Below the pieces are notes generated by a model. That model saw only the letters and a list, made by a program, of their open reading frames with translations, made no database searches and had not been told where the DNA came from. From Mangrovicoccus sp. HB161399 (GTDB lineage: Bacteria > Pseudomonadota > Alphaproteobacteria > Rhodobacterales > Rhodobacteraceae), in contig NZ_JAATVU010000005.1 in assembly GCF_013184745.1 (NCBI RefSeq), positions 1-64,000 of the forward strand: DNA of 64,000 bases, read 5' to 3'. Positions 1 to 8,539 of this stretch are shown piece after piece (the stretch's first letter is position 1; each line of letters opens with the position of its first letter). The position numbers were made by a program, and so were the translations under genes.

Positions 1-49
1 GCCCATCAGGGCCCTGACCTACAGGCGGCAGCATGATCAACAGGCAAGC

Positions 50-379
50 TTAGCACCGCCGCAAACCTGTCCGGGAAATGGGGGCCTCCTCAGTCTGAGC
101 TTGCCCCCGGATCATCCGGCCCGCTGGCGCGGACCAGCTTGAACCCGAGATCGTGCCGGCTGTCTGTCGTCCGCGGAACGCGGCAGCCCCGGCCTGCTGC
201 AGCCGGATCGCCCCGGCCGGGCCCGCGGCGGCGAGTTCGGGCCGCCAGCCCTTCAGCTGCGGCGGCGTCATGCCGAGCTCGCCTGCGACGCCGGCCTGGG
301 TGGCGCCCGGCCCGGACAGGCAAGCGGCGGCCTGCTCCTTGAACCCGGCGGCGGAATGCCGGCGGGGCTGCCTGCACAT
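50..379 (-). pseudogene. IS3-family transposase OrfA remnant
   Basis: The first 60 or so residues read like the OrfA helix-turn-helix protein of alphaproteobacterial IS3 elements: a basic start, then GFKEQAAACLSGPGATQAGV and GELGMTPPQLKGWRPEL. The usual continuation, a leucine-zipper coiled coil of about 30 residues, is missing. After roughly residue 62 the frame becomes low-complexity Ala/Arg/Gly sequence, so the gene looks shifted or deleted internally. No OrfB (DDE integrase) is visible nearby. I infer an inactive fragment. The bases just upstream (from about 400) could be an element end, but I found no matching inverted repeat. Confidence 0.6.
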
Positions 380-473
380 GTGGGGTCCCTCTCTCTGGGA
401 ATAATGTAACGCCCAGTCCGGCGGTCGGGGGCAAGGGCACTAGAGACGCAACGGGAATTCCGGAACTGGCGCT

Positions 474-1274
474 TCAGTCGCAGCGCACTGACATGCCGCC
501 GTCGACGACAATTTCCGTCCCGGTGACGAAGCGCGCCTCGTCCGAGGCAAGGAAAAGTGCAGCGTTGGCAGTGTCGCGGCCATCGCCCATCCAGCCCAGG
601 GGAATGCGCGCCAGCCGCTGCGCCAATAGCGCATCCACGTCGCCGCCGGCGCGCTGGCGCGCCAGCCGGGCCTCGACCATCGGCGTGTGCAGCTGGCCAG
701 GCACCACGGTATTCACCCGCACGCCGCGGGGCGCGTATTCCACCGCCGTGACCCTGCCGAACTGGATCACCGCCGCCTTCGCGGAAGCATAGGCCACCTG
801 CGCGGCCCCGGTCCAGCGCAGGCCCGAGGTCGAGGCGGTGTTGACGATTGCGCCAGAGCGCTGTGCCGCCATCTGCGGCAGCACCGAACGGCAGGTCAGG
901 TAGACGGATTTCAAGTTGAACGCCATCTGCCGGTCCCAGTCCTCCTCCGGCAGCTCTGCCGCCCCGCCCCGGACCGAACCGCCGACATTGTTGACGAGGA
1001 TGTCGACCTTGCCGAAGCGGGCGATGCAGGCGGCCACCATGGCTTCGACGGCCGCGCCGTCGGTGACATCGCACAGATGCGGCTCCGCCTCGCCGCCTGC
1101 ATCGCGGGTGCGGGCCAGGGTCTCGTCCATCGCGTCGGCGCGCAGATCGACCGCGAAGATCTTCGCGCCTTCTTCTGCGAAGCGGATGCAGGCGGCGCGG
1201 CCGTTGCCCCAGCCGGGTCCGACGCAGCCCGCTCCGGTGATGATGGCCACCTTGCCGTCGAGCCGCCCGGTCAT
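474..1274 (-). CDS. SDR family NAD(P)-dependent oxidoreductase
   Basis: A 266-residue classical short-chain dehydrogenase/reductase. It has an N-terminal Rossmann motif (ITGAGCVGPGWGNGRA, a glycine-rich loop a little longer than usual), the NNVGG stretch, a catalytic Ser in NTASTSGLRW and the catalytic YASAK Tyr/Lys pair. The C-terminus carries the family's VDGG motif. It is the last gene of a minus-strand operon that starts with a TRAP importer; its ATG overlaps the stop of the amidohydrolase by four bases. Probably oxidises or reduces a hydroxy/keto intermediate of the imported acid. The substrate cannot be read from sequence. Confidence 0.9.
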   Translation of the reverse strand: MTGRLDGKVAIITGAGCVGPGWGNGRAACIRFAEEGAKIFAVDLRADAMDETLARTRDAGGEAEPHLCDVTDGAAVEAMVAACIARFGKVDILVNNVGGSVRGGAAELPEEDWDRQMAFNLKSVYLTCRSVLPQMAAQRSGAIVNTASTSGLRWTGAAQVAYASAKAAVIQFGRVTAVEYAPRGVRVNTVVPGQLHTPMVEARLARQRAGGDVDALLAQRLARIPLGWMGDGRDTANAALFLASDEARFVTGTEIVVDGGMSVRCD

Positions 1275-2149
1275 GCAGCCGCCCCGAAGCCGTAGAGCCG
1301 CCCTGGATTGCCGACGAGCAGCCGCCCGAGGGCCTCCGGACCCGGAGCGATCGCGGCGAGCGTATCGACCAGCACGCCGTCATCAGGCGGTGCGGCGCGG
1401 AAATTCGGATGCGGCCAGTCGGTGCCCCAGATGGTGCGGTCCGGATAGAGCTCGACCAGCTTCGCGGCGAAGGGCGTGGCATCGGCATAGGGCGGCTCCC
1501 CGGCCGAGCAGCGCTCCGATCCCGAGACCTTCAGCCAGACATGATCCCTTTCTCCCAGCCGGACCAGCTCCCGGAAGGGCGCCTGGTCCATGCCGCGCCT
1601 CGCCTCGATCCGCCCCATGTGGTCGATCACCACCGGGCAGGGCAGCTCCGCCAGCACTGGCGCGAGTCCGGCAATCAGCCCTGGCTCCATGTGGATCAGA
1701 AGCTGCCAGCCGTGATCTGCCAGGCGCGGGGCCAGCGCCCGCAGCTGGTCCGGGCCGGCGCCGGGGGCGAGGTGGGACATGTAGTTGAAGCGCAGCCCGC
1801 GGAAGCCCTGCGCGTGCAGCCTCCGGATCGTGGCATCCGGGATCTCCGGCGGGGCCAGCGCGATGCCGAGACAGCGGCCGCGCCGGGCCGCCAGGGCATC
1901 GGCCACGGCCGAATTGTCATGGCCATGGCAGCCGGACTGCACGATCACGCAGCGCTCGAAGCCCAGCAGGTCATGCAGCCGGAACAGCTCTTCCTTGGGC
2001 GCGTCGCCGGGCTTGAAACCGCTTTCAGCCGCGTAGGGAAAGCGAGACACCGGGCCGAAGACATGCACATGGCAGTCGGTTGCCCCCTCCGGCAGCTCCA
2101 GCTCGGGCGCGCTGCGGTCCGGGTTCCAGGTGATCGGGGCGTCGTTCAT
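1271..2149 (-). CDS. Amidohydrolase 2 family protein (LigI-like lactonase)
   Basis: 292 residues. The TIM-barrel metal-dependent hydrolase signature DCHVHVFG (H27, H29) opens the domain; HMEPG, VVIDHMGR and the late IWGTDWPHPN motif (metal-binding Asp) follow in family order. The overall pattern is that of amidohydrolase-related 2-pyrone-4,6-dicarboxylate lactonases and related dicarboxylate hydrolases. The start at 2149 gives the usual N-terminus; the open frame extends another 100 codons upstream but overlaps the previous gene and has no homology-like content. Overlaps the CMD gene upstream and the SDR gene downstream by four bases each, so translational coupling is likely. Substrate not determinable. 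Confidence 0.88.
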   Translation of the reverse strand: MNDAPITWNPDRSAPELELPEGATDCHVHVFGPVSRFPYAAESGFKPGDAPKEELFRLHDLLGFERCVIVQSGCHGHDNSAVADALAARRGRCLGIALAPPEIPDATIRRLHAQGFRGLRFNYMSHLAPGAGPDQLRALAPRLADHGWQLLIHMEPGLIAGLAPVLAELPCPVVIDHMGRIEARRGMDQAPFRELVRLGERDHVWLKVSGSERCSAGEPPYADATPFAAKLVELYPDRTIWGTDWPHPNFRAAPPDDGVLVDTLAAIAPGPEALGRLLVGNPGRLYGFGAAA

Positions 2150-2709
2150 GTCAGTTCCTTCGGAGCGTCGCGCGGCGGGGAGATGCGGAACACGTTCAGC
2201 GTGGCCGAGATCAGCGTGTAGTAGCCGATGACCCCCACCAGATCGACGAGCCGCCGGATCCCGAGCACCACTTCGGCCTCGGCATAGAGGTCGTCGGGCA
2301 CGTTCCGCGTGGCCAGGACCGAGACGGCGACAGCGTGGGTCACGCGCTCCTCGGCATCGGCATAGGGCGGTTCGGCGCCGGTGCGCAGCGCCTCGACCAG
2401 TTCCGGCGAGAGACCGGCCTCCAGCGCGGGCGGCTTGTGGGCATGCCACTCGTATTCCGCGTTCCAGTGCCGTGCCATGGCAAGGATGGCCAGCTCGCTC
2501 AGCCGCGGCTCCAGCGAGCTGTCATAGCGGCAGTAGCGCCCCAGCTCCTGCGCCCTGGCGGCAAGCTCCGGGCGGTGCAGCCACACGGCAAGCGGACCGC
2601 GCACGCCGCCGCGCGGCCCCGAGGCGATGGCGTCGTGGATCTCGCGCTGGCGGGCATCGTAGCCCGCCGGATCGGGCGCGGCGAGACGCTGTTCGGGCCA
2701 GTCGGTCAT
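2146..2709 (-). CDS. Carboxymuconolactone decarboxylase family protein
   Basis: 187 residues, all-helical CMD/AhpD-like fold. The stretch RLSELAILAMARHWNAEYEW is the family motif around the active site. The CxxC pair of AhpD is absent (Asn-Ala-Glu-Tyr-Glu-Trp instead), as in the larger gamma-carboxymuconolactone decarboxylase-like subgroup, so it is more likely a hydrolase or decarboxylase than a peroxidase. The start at 2709 overlaps the GST stop by four bases. Its position between GST and a LigI-like hydrolase supports a ring-cleavage or dicarboxylate pathway (inference). Confidence 0.85.
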   Translation of the reverse strand: MTDWPEQRLAAPDPAGYDARQREIHDAIASGPRGGVRGPLAVWLHRPELAARAQELGRYCRYDSSLEPRLSELAILAMARHWNAEYEWHAHKPPALEAGLSPELVEALRTGAEPPYADAEERVTHAVAVSVLATRNVPDDLYAEAEVVLGIRRLVDLVGVIGYYTLISATLNVFRISPPRDAPKELT

Positions 2710-3362
2710 GTCGGGGCCTCCGTTGCCTTGAATGCGGGTTCGGCATCGGCAAAGCGCGCGAGCCAATCGGCCAGGCCGGGGCAGCGGCCGCGCCAATCCA
2801 CCGGCGCGCGCCAGTCCAGATAGCCGAGCGCACAGGCCAGCGAGATTGCGGCCGCATCGGTCCGGTCCGGGTCGGGCGGCCGCGCCGCAAGCGCCGAAAG
2901 CCCGCGCTCGACCTTGCCGCGCTGATGCGCCAGCCATTCCTCCGAGATCTTCTCCGCATTGCGGAAGCGCCCCTCGTAGACCATGAGCAGCGCCGCATCG
3001 GTGATGCCGTCGGCAAGGCAGGCCGCCGTCAGGCATCGGAAGCGGGCGCGCCCGGCGCGCGGGATGAGACAGCGGTCCCCGGAAAGCGCATCGAGGAATT
3101 CCAGGATCACCCGGCTGTCGTAGAAGGTCTCGCCATCGGCCATCAGGCAGGGCATCTTGCCCAGCGGGTTCTGCCCGCGCAGGTCGTCCGCAGGATCGCG
3201 GGTGTCGGCCGGAACCAGCTCGATACGGTCCGTCAGCCCCAGCACCTGTGCCGCCATGCGCACCTTGCGCCCGTAGGGAGAGGTCAGCGTGGTGCGCAGG
3301 ACCGCACGCCCGCCCTGCCCTGCGCCACGGAGCGCTGGGGGCTGTTCCAGGGCCGCGCTCAC
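2706..3362 (-). CDS. Glutathione S-transferase family protein
   Basis: About 218 residues from a GTG at 3362 whose bases overlap the stop of the TRAP large permease (GTGA). The N-terminal thioredoxin-fold domain shows TSPYGRKVRM (glutathione-activating Ser/Tyr region), NPLGKMPCL with the cis-Pro, and DSRVILEFLD, which binds the gamma-glutamyl group. A helical C-terminal domain follows. The first 20 residues before the fold are atypical and Gly/Ala-rich, so the true start may lie further in, but no ATG or GTG is available there. Co-transcribed with the transporter; probably conjugates, isomerises or dehalogenates the imported compound. Confidence 0.85.
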   Translation of the reverse strand: MSAALEQPPALRGAGQGGRAVLRTTLTSPYGRKVRMAAQVLGLTDRIELVPADTRDPADDLRGQNPLGKMPCLMADGETFYDSRVILEFLDALSGDRCLIPRAGRARFRCLTAACLADGITDAALLMVYEGRFRNAEKISEEWLAHQRGKVERGLSALAARPPDPDRTDAAAISLACALGYLDWRAPVDWRGRCPGLADWLARFADAEPAFKATEAPT

Positions 3363-4669
3363 AGCATCGTCTCCGGCAGGAAAAGGGCGATCTGCGGGAC
3401 GAGGCAAAGCAGCACCAGCATGGCGAAGCCCGCCAGCACGAAAGGCAGCAGCCCGCGGAACACCTGCTCGAGCGACACCCGTCCGTTCGAGGCCGATTGC
3501 ACCACGAAGCAGTTGATCCCGACCGGCGGCGTCACCGCGCCGATCTCGACCAGGAGCACGACGAAAATGCCGAACCAGATCGGGTCGAAGCCGAGATCCA
3601 TCATTACCGGATGGGTGATCGGCAGGGTGATCGCAAGCAGCGCCGGCGCGTCCATCATCATGCCGAGCGCGAGGTAGATCAGCGAGACCAGCAGCACGAT
3701 CACCCAGCGGTTCACCTCCAGGCCGGCCAGGGTGCCGCCGACCGCATTGGCGACGCCCGAGAGGGCGAGGAATTTCGAGAAGACCAGGGCGCAGATCAGG
3801 ATGCCGAAGATCATCGCCGAGGTCTGGATGGTCTCAAGCAGGGTCCTGCGCAGCTCCACGCCTGCAAGCCCGCGATGGCGGATGACCGCCAGCAGGAAGG
3901 TGGCGAATGCGCCGATCCCGCCCGCCTCGGTCGGGGTGAAGATGCCGGCATAGAGTCCCGCCACGATCAGCAGGATGATCAGCACCAGCGGTCCGGCCAG
4001 CTTCAGCGAGGCCAGCTTTTCCCGCAGGGTGAAGCGATGGCTTTCGCGCGGCGCGAGGCCCGGATTGCGCAGCACTGTCAGCCAGATCGCGAGGCACAGC
4101 ACAAGCGCGAAGACGATGCCCGGAAGGAAGCCCGCGATCAGCAGCGCGCCGATCGAGCTGTCGGTGAGGATGCCGTAGACCACGACCAGGGCCGAGGGCG
4201 GGATCATCACCGCCAGCGTGCCGGCGATGGCGATCGAGGCGGAGGCGAGGCTCTTGTCGTAGCCGCGGTCGAGCATCTGCGGCAGCGCCAGCTTGGTGAA
4301 GACGGTCGCCGTGCCCACCGAGGAGCCCGAGGCCGCGCCGAAGGCCGCCGCGCCGAGCGTCGTCGAGATGGCCAGGCCGCCGCGCAGGTTGCCGAGCCAT
4401 TTCGTGGTGGCCTCGAACAGGTCCTCGCCCAGCCCCGCGCGCATGGCGAAGAAGCCCATCAGCAGGAAGAGCGGGATCACCGAGAAATGGAAGCTGTGGG
4501 TCGTGTCGAAGAACACCGTGCCGAGCATCGCCGTCGCTGCCTTGACGCCCACGATGGAGGCGAGGCCGAAGGCGCCCACGAGGCCCAGCACCACCATGAC
4601 GTTGATTCCGAGGAGGATGCCGCCGAACAGCCCCGCCACGCCGATGCCGCCGATCAGGAGCGAACTCAT
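3359..4669 (-). CDS. dctM: TRAP transporter large permease subunit
   Basis: 436 residues with about 12 to 13 hydrophobic segments, typical of DctM/TRAP large subunits (about 430 aa). Family landmarks include FLLMGFFAMRAGLGEDLFEA near residue 90, SGSSVGTATVFTKLALPQM, IPPSALVVVYGILTDSSIGA, TPTEAGGIGAF and a C-terminal GAVTPPVGINCFVVQ. It forms the sodium-driven translocation channel with the small subunit. The ATG at 4669 overlaps the dctQ stop by four bases (ATGA). Confidence 0.95.
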   Translation of the reverse strand: MSSLLIGGIGVAGLFGGILLGINVMVVLGLVGAFGLASIVGVKAATAMLGTVFFDTTHSFHFSVIPLFLLMGFFAMRAGLGEDLFEATTKWLGNLRGGLAISTTLGAAAFGAASGSSVGTATVFTKLALPQMLDRGYDKSLASASIAIAGTLAVMIPPSALVVVYGILTDSSIGALLIAGFLPGIVFALVLCLAIWLTVLRNPGLAPRESHRFTLREKLASLKLAGPLVLIILLIVAGLYAGIFTPTEAGGIGAFATFLLAVIRHRGLAGVELRRTLLETIQTSAMIFGILICALVFSKFLALSGVANAVGGTLAGLEVNRWVIVLLVSLIYLALGMMMDAPALLAITLPITHPVMMDLGFDPIWFGIFVVLLVEIGAVTPPVGINCFVVQSASNGRVSLEQVFRGLLPFVLAGFAMLVLLCLVPQIALFLPETML

Positions 4670-5190
4670 TCCATCACCTCGCCGGAGCCGTCTCCGAACT
4701 TGCCGCCGAGCGCCGCCCAGACGGCGTCGAGCAGGTACTGGACCGCCAGCAGCGCGAGGCCGAAGCAGACGGCGAACTTGACCGGCCAGATGGGGAAGCG
4801 GATCGAGCCGCGCTCCAGCTCGCCGATGGCGAAGCTCTTGGCCGCCATCATCCAGCCTGCATGCGCGGCCCAGGCGAAAAGCACGAATCCCGCCAGCATC
4901 GCCAGCACGTTGGCCGCCCGCGCAAGGCGCTCCGGCAGGCGCCGGGTCAGCAGGACGACCTTGATATGGCCGCCATGCATCTGGGTCAGCGCGAGCGACA
5001 TGAAGATGATCAGCGGCAGCGCGCTTTCGGTCAGTTCCAGCGTCCCGGTGACCGGCCGGTTGAAGAGGTAGCGCATCGCGACATTGGCCACGACCAGCAG
5101 CATGACCGCGAAGATCAGCACGCCGGCAGCTGTTCCGCATAGCGACAGGAACGCGCCGTAGCGGCGGCGCAGGGTTTCGAGCTTGTGCAT
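4666..5190 (-). CDS. dctQ: TRAP transporter small permease subunit
   Basis: 174 residues, four predicted membrane helices, DctQ family. The motif ELTESALPLIIFMSLALTQM and the following HGGHIKV are characteristic of TRAP small subunits. Encoded between the binding protein and the large permease, the standard order. The ATG at 5190 follows a 70-bp gap that contains a perfect 16-bp palindrome (5240-5255). Confidence 0.93.
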   Translation of the reverse strand: MHKLETLRRRYGAFLSLCGTAAGVLIFAVMLLVVANVAMRYLFNRPVTGTLELTESALPLIIFMSLALTQMHGGHIKVVLLTRRLPERLARAANVLAMLAGFVLFAWAAHAGWMMAAKSFAIGELERGSIRFPIWPVKFAVCFGLALLAVQYLLDAVWAALGGKFGDGSGEVME

Positions 5191-5239
5191 CTCTGGGATT
5201 CTCGCGAGAGGGAGGGTCCGCGCCGTGACGGAGCACGGC

Positions 5240-5255
5240 ACGGGACCGGTCCCGT
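5240..5255 (-). terminator. Palindromic hairpin between dctP and dctQ
   Basis: ACGGGACCGGTCCCGT is a perfect 16-bp palindrome in the 70-bp gap between the dctP stop and the dctQ start. Hairpins here usually stabilise the binding-protein transcript or attenuate read-through into the permeases. There is no downstream T run, so an attenuator or processing role is more likely than full termination. Confidence 0.5.
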
Positions 5256-5260
5256 CCGGA

Positions 5261-6292
5261 TCAGGACGGCGTGTCGAAATCGAAGCTTTCCGCGATCTCC
5301 TCCGCAGGCACGCCGAGAGCATCGGCCTTGCCGATCCATTCCTGCCGCACCTCCTGCACCCCGGCATCGTCGAGCACGCCCAGCAGGTCTTCCTTCGGGA
5401 AGGGGATCACCTCGACGCCGAGTTCGCCTTTCCACAGCTCGCGCACCCGCGCTGCGTCCTCGTCCAGAACCCGGGCATATTCCACGAGATAGTCCTTGCC
5501 GAGCTGGTCGATGACTCCGCGGGTCTCGTCATCCATCGCGTTGTAGCTGTCGAGGTTCATCGCCAGCAGATGTCCGAAGGACGCCCCGAGCGGCACTTCG
5601 ACATAGTACTTGGCCACCTCGTCGTATTTCCAGCCGCGCGCCAGCGCCGGGCCGATCGGCGTGCAGTCGATGATCGAGCGCTGCAGCGCCTCGTACGCCT
5701 CCGAGGTGGCGATCGAGACCGGCGACGCGCCGAGCGCCTCGATCAGCTTCGGATAGGCGAAGCCGTAGGACCGGATGCGCAGGCCCTTCATGTCCGCTGC
5801 GCTCTTCACGGGCTTGGTGCAGAGAAGGCCGTAATCCTCGAGCGGCCGGAAACCGAAGGCATGAAGGTTCTGGTTTTCGAGTTCCGCGGAAAATTGCGGA
5901 TAGGTCGCATGCATCTTCTCCATGAACTGCCCGACCTCGAGCGAGTTCATCGGCTGCGGGATGAAGAACCCGACGGCGTTGTTCAGCGGCAGCAGATCGG
6001 GAAAATAGGGGGTGATGATGTCGCCGAAGTCGCCCACCCCAGCGGAGAGCGCCTCGGGGATCTCGCGGGTCTTCGCGACCGATCCGCCCCAGAACACCTC
6101 GATGGAATGCATGCCCTCCGTGCGCTTGGCAAACTCGTCGACGAGCCATTGGGTGGTAACCGCCTGCGCGTCGCCCGCTCCCTGCGGCTTGAAGGTGATC
6201 CACTTGTAGGTATCCGCCTGCGCGGCACCTGCGAGACCGGCAGCCGCCACGAGCGCAAGCGCCGACGACCGCAGAATTGCGTTCAGAGACAT
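5261..6292 (-). CDS. dctP: TRAP transporter substrate-binding protein
   Basis: 343 residues, family 7 solute-binding protein. A cleavable signal peptide covers about residues 1-26 (MSLNAILRSSALALVAAAGL, ending AGAAQA). The mature part starts with TYKWITFKPQGAG. The mid-domain GLRIRSYGFAYPKLIEALGA resembles the TRAP region whose Arg binds the substrate carboxylate, and SIATSEAYEALQRSIIDC is also typical. The ATG at 6292 is preceded by GGGAGGAACC, a strong Shine-Dalgarno sequence. First gene of the transport/catabolic operon; periplasmic receptor for an organic acid, identity unknown. Confidence 0.93.
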   Translation of the reverse strand: MSLNAILRSSALALVAAAGLAGAAQADTYKWITFKPQGAGDAQAVTTQWLVDEFAKRTEGMHSIEVFWGGSVAKTREIPEALSAGVGDFGDIITPYFPDLLPLNNAVGFFIPQPMNSLEVGQFMEKMHATYPQFSAELENQNLHAFGFRPLEDYGLLCTKPVKSAADMKGLRIRSYGFAYPKLIEALGASPVSIATSEAYEALQRSIIDCTPIGPALARGWKYDEVAKYYVEVPLGASFGHLLAMNLDSYNAMDDETRGVIDQLGKDYLVEYARVLDEDAARVRELWKGELGVEVIPFPKEDLLGVLDDAGVQEVRQEWIGKADALGVPAEEIAESFDFDTPS

Positions 6293-6373
6293 GGTTCCTC
6301 CCAGAAATGCGGGCCTTCCTCCGTGCCCGTCTGCCGCGATCCTGCGGAACCGCGAGACATAACGCAAATACCG

Positions 6374-6404
6374 TAATTAGATAATTCCGATGCCGTTGCG
6401 GCAT
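6374..6404 (-). promoter_or_regulatory. AT-rich dyad region upstream of dctP
   Basis: In the 115-bp gap between the LysR stop and dctP lies an AT-rich patch with AATTA-GA-TAATT (6375-6386), beside a second dyad ATGCCG-TTG-CGGCAT (6390-6404). The surroundings are otherwise very GC-rich. The first is a plausible LysR target or promoter element for the TRAP operon; the second may be a weak terminator for the regulator gene. Inference only. Confidence 0.4.
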
Positions 6405-6407
6405 GGC

Positions 6408-7349
6408 TCAGCGCCAGATGCCGGCCTCGACCAGCCCGCCGACGATGTCGCGCACCAGCGTTTCGACCACCTGGATCGCCTTCTTGCCCTGCTGGTCGGC
6501 CTTGGTCGCGGTGCAGAGCGTCCACGCCATCCGCGGCTTGGTGATCGGGCGGGCGTCGAGCGTGCCGTTCTGCACCTCGGACAGCACGCCGCCATAGGTC
6601 AGGATCGAAAAGCCATGCCCGTGCCGGACCAGAGATTTCAGGTGCCAGACCCCGTCGGCCCGCTGCACGATGTTCAGCCCGGCGCCGATCGCGTCGGCAT
6701 GCTTGTCGACGAGGATGCGCAGGAAATTCGGCCGACTCGGCATGATCAGCGGCATCGCTGCCGCTTGGGCCAGGGTGTAGCTGTCCTGCCCCAGCGCGCC
6801 GCGCGGACCGATCAGGTAGAGATGCTCGACCAGCAATTCGCTGGTGGCGATGTCGCCCCGCAGCGGCGCGTCATGCATCACCGCAAGCCCGATCTCGCCC
6901 TGCGAGAGCTTGTGCTCGAGCGCGTTGGAGAACCCTTCGACGAAGCGCAGCTCGATTTCCGGGTATTCGGCCTTCACCCGCGACAGGAGCGGCGGCAGGA
7001 TGAATTCGCCCGGCGTCGGCGGCATGCCGACCACCACTACGCCCTGCGGCCGCTCGGCATGGGCGGTAACGTCGTGATGCGCCTGGGCAATCTGCGCCAT
7101 GACCGCATAGGCCCGGCGCTGCAGGATCTCGCCCGCATCCGTCAGTTCCATGCCGCGCGCCGTGCGGTTGAACACCTTCAGCCCAAGCTCGCTTTCCAGC
7201 CGGGCGATCTGCCGGCTGAGCGCGGGTTGGGCGACGCGCAGGCGTTCGGAGGCGCGGGTCATGTTCTTCTCCTCCGCTACGCAGAGGAAATAGCGCAGGG
7301 TGCGCAACTCGGGCTGCCAGTCGCGCAGCATGCTTCCGGTCTCGGCCAT
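6408..7349 (-). CDS. LysR family transcriptional regulator
   Basis: 313 residues. The N-terminal winged HTH is about residues 14-73 (LRTLRYFLCVAEEKNMTRAS, then RLRVAQPALSRQIARLE), followed by a type 2 periplasmic-binding-like effector domain. The ATG at 7349 has GGAGGA just upstream. It lies directly upstream of and codirectional with the TRAP/catabolic operon, so it is probably its activator, responding to the imported acid or a breakdown product. The assignment to this operon rests on position only. Confidence 0.92.
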   Translation of the reverse strand: MAETGSMLRDWQPELRTLRYFLCVAEEKNMTRASERLRVAQPALSRQIARLESELGLKVFNRTARGMELTDAGEILQRRAYAVMAQIAQAHHDVTAHAERPQGVVVVGMPPTPGEFILPPLLSRVKAEYPEIELRFVEGFSNALEHKLSQGEIGLAVMHDAPLRGDIATSELLVEHLYLIGPRGALGQDSYTLAQAAAMPLIMPSRPNFLRILVDKHADAIGAGLNIVQRADGVWHLKSLVRHGHGFSILTYGGVLSEVQNGTLDARPITKPRMAWTLCTATKADQQGKKAIQVVETLVRDIVGGLVEAGIWR

Positions 7350-7482
7350 GTCCTCCTCCCGCCTTCCTGCTGCCCGGCCGGGTGCATTGCCGGCGGCGGA
7401 CGGATCGCGGTCAGGTGTCTCTAGCATCCGGCCGCCGGCCATGGAACGGCAGATCGCCATCCTGCAGATGCGGCTCGCTTGC

Positions 7483-8355
7483 TCAGGGCCAGGCGGCGAA
7501 GGTCTGTCCCTGTGCCTCCGTCTTCCGCGCGGCCTTGCGGAAGGCGGCCGGGGTCTGGCCGGTCTCGCGCTTGAAGAACCGCGAGAAATAGGCCGGGTCG
7601 GCGAAGCCCAGGCGGAAGGCGACCCGCGACACCGGCATGCCGGTATTGGTCAGCAGTTCCGCCGCTTCGCGCAGCAGGATCCCGTGCAGGTAGGCACGCG
7701 GCGAGAGGCCGGTCGTCCGCTTCACCGCCGAGCCGAGCCGGTCCCGGCTGACCTGCAGTTCCCTGGCATAGGCCTCGACCGGCAGATGGTCCCGGGCGCG
7801 CTGCGCGGCGAGCCGGATGAAGCGTTCCGACAGCCCCTGCGGCGCGCCGCCGGGAGTGACGAGGTCCTTGCGCGCCAGGCGCCAGAGTTGGAGCAGCAGC
7901 AGCGACAGGTAGTGCGAGGCTGCGATTTCCGCGCCGGGCTCGGCGCTCTGACGTTCGCGGGAGAAGTCCTCGAGCAGGCCGGCCACGGCGCCGGACGGGT
8001 CCGCCGCGAGGTCGAGATCCTGCGACAGCGTGCGCTGGATCTGCCCGCCGATCGGCGTCGCCGGAAGGGCCTGCAGCAGGCTGGCGGACGGAATCGACAG
8101 CAGGCCGCCCCTGGCGCCGCTCTCGGCCACCAGTTCCCGGCCGGCCCGGCCTGCCCACCACAGCAGCCGCGGGCCGCTGTGTTCGGGCTCAGCGTCGCTG
8201 CCGGCGGCGCGCAGCCGGACCTGGCCGTAATCGAGCAGCAGCAGATGCGCCGCCCCTTCGGCCAGGCCGAAGGCGATGCGGGAGAGCGGGCTCCTGATCG
8301 GGTGCAGCCTCGGAGCCGGGCGGCGCGGCGGGGACAACCTTTCTGAGATCGGCAT
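7483..8355 (-). CDS. AraC family transcriptional regulator
   Basis: 290 residues. The C-terminal 100 residues are a double-HTH AraC/XylS domain: VEAYARELQVSRDRLGSAVK, then the second helix set with PVSRVAFRLGFADPAYFSRF and FKRETGQTPAAFR, both classical. The N-terminal half resembles the AraC cupin-type ligand domain. Divergent from the Liv-type importer operon at 8540. Two direct repeats 21 bp apart in the gap (8395-8425) are likely its binding site. Confidence 0.9.
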   Translation of the reverse strand: MPISERLSPPRRPAPRLHPIRSPLSRIAFGLAEGAAHLLLLDYGQVRLRAAGSDAEPEHSGPRLLWWAGRAGRELVAESGARGGLLSIPSASLLQALPATPIGGQIQRTLSQDLDLAADPSGAVAGLLEDFSRERQSAEPGAEIAASHYLSLLLLQLWRLARKDLVTPGGAPQGLSERFIRLAAQRARDHLPVEAYARELQVSRDRLGSAVKRTTGLSPRAYLHGILLREAAELLTNTGMPVSRVAFRLGFADPAYFSRFFKRETGQTPAAFRKAARKTEAQGQTFAAWP

Positions 8356-8394
8356 GATGCGCGGATGCTGGGCCGGCCAGCCGAAAAAATCAAT

Positions 8395-8425
8395 CGCCAG
8401 TGCAAGAAATGGCCGCGCCAGTGCA
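8395..8425 (+). promoter_or_regulatory. Tandem AraC/XylS-type operator (two CGCCAGTGCA repeats)
   Basis: CGCCAGTGCA occurs at 8395-8404 and again at 8416-8425, a spacing of exactly 21 bp (two helical turns, same face). Direct repeats with a TGCA core at this spacing are the known binding pattern of AraC/XylS proteins. The site lies between the AraC gene (start 8355) and the transporter operon (start 8540). Confidence 0.6.
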
Positions 8426-8539
8426 TTTATGCGGTCCGCCTCCCCGATCTAGGGTGAGAGCCAGCTTTGCAGGACCCCGGAACAAGGGGCCGCCGGAGCG
8501 GAGGAGGGCCGGGTGCAGCCGGCCGAAAGGGAGGATCAG

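Noticed and set aside
2146-3036. Longer version of the CMD-like gene starting at 3036
   Set aside because: The extra N-terminal residues are Arg/Gly-rich, overlap the GST gene, and lack homology-like content; the ATG at 2709 overlaps the GST stop in the usual way.
3248-5071. 607-codon plus-strand open frame opposite the TRAP permease genes
   Set aside because: Its product is a run of Gln, Arg, His, Asp and Glu typical of the complement of a hydrophobic permease gene. dctM and dctQ on the minus strand explain the sequence.
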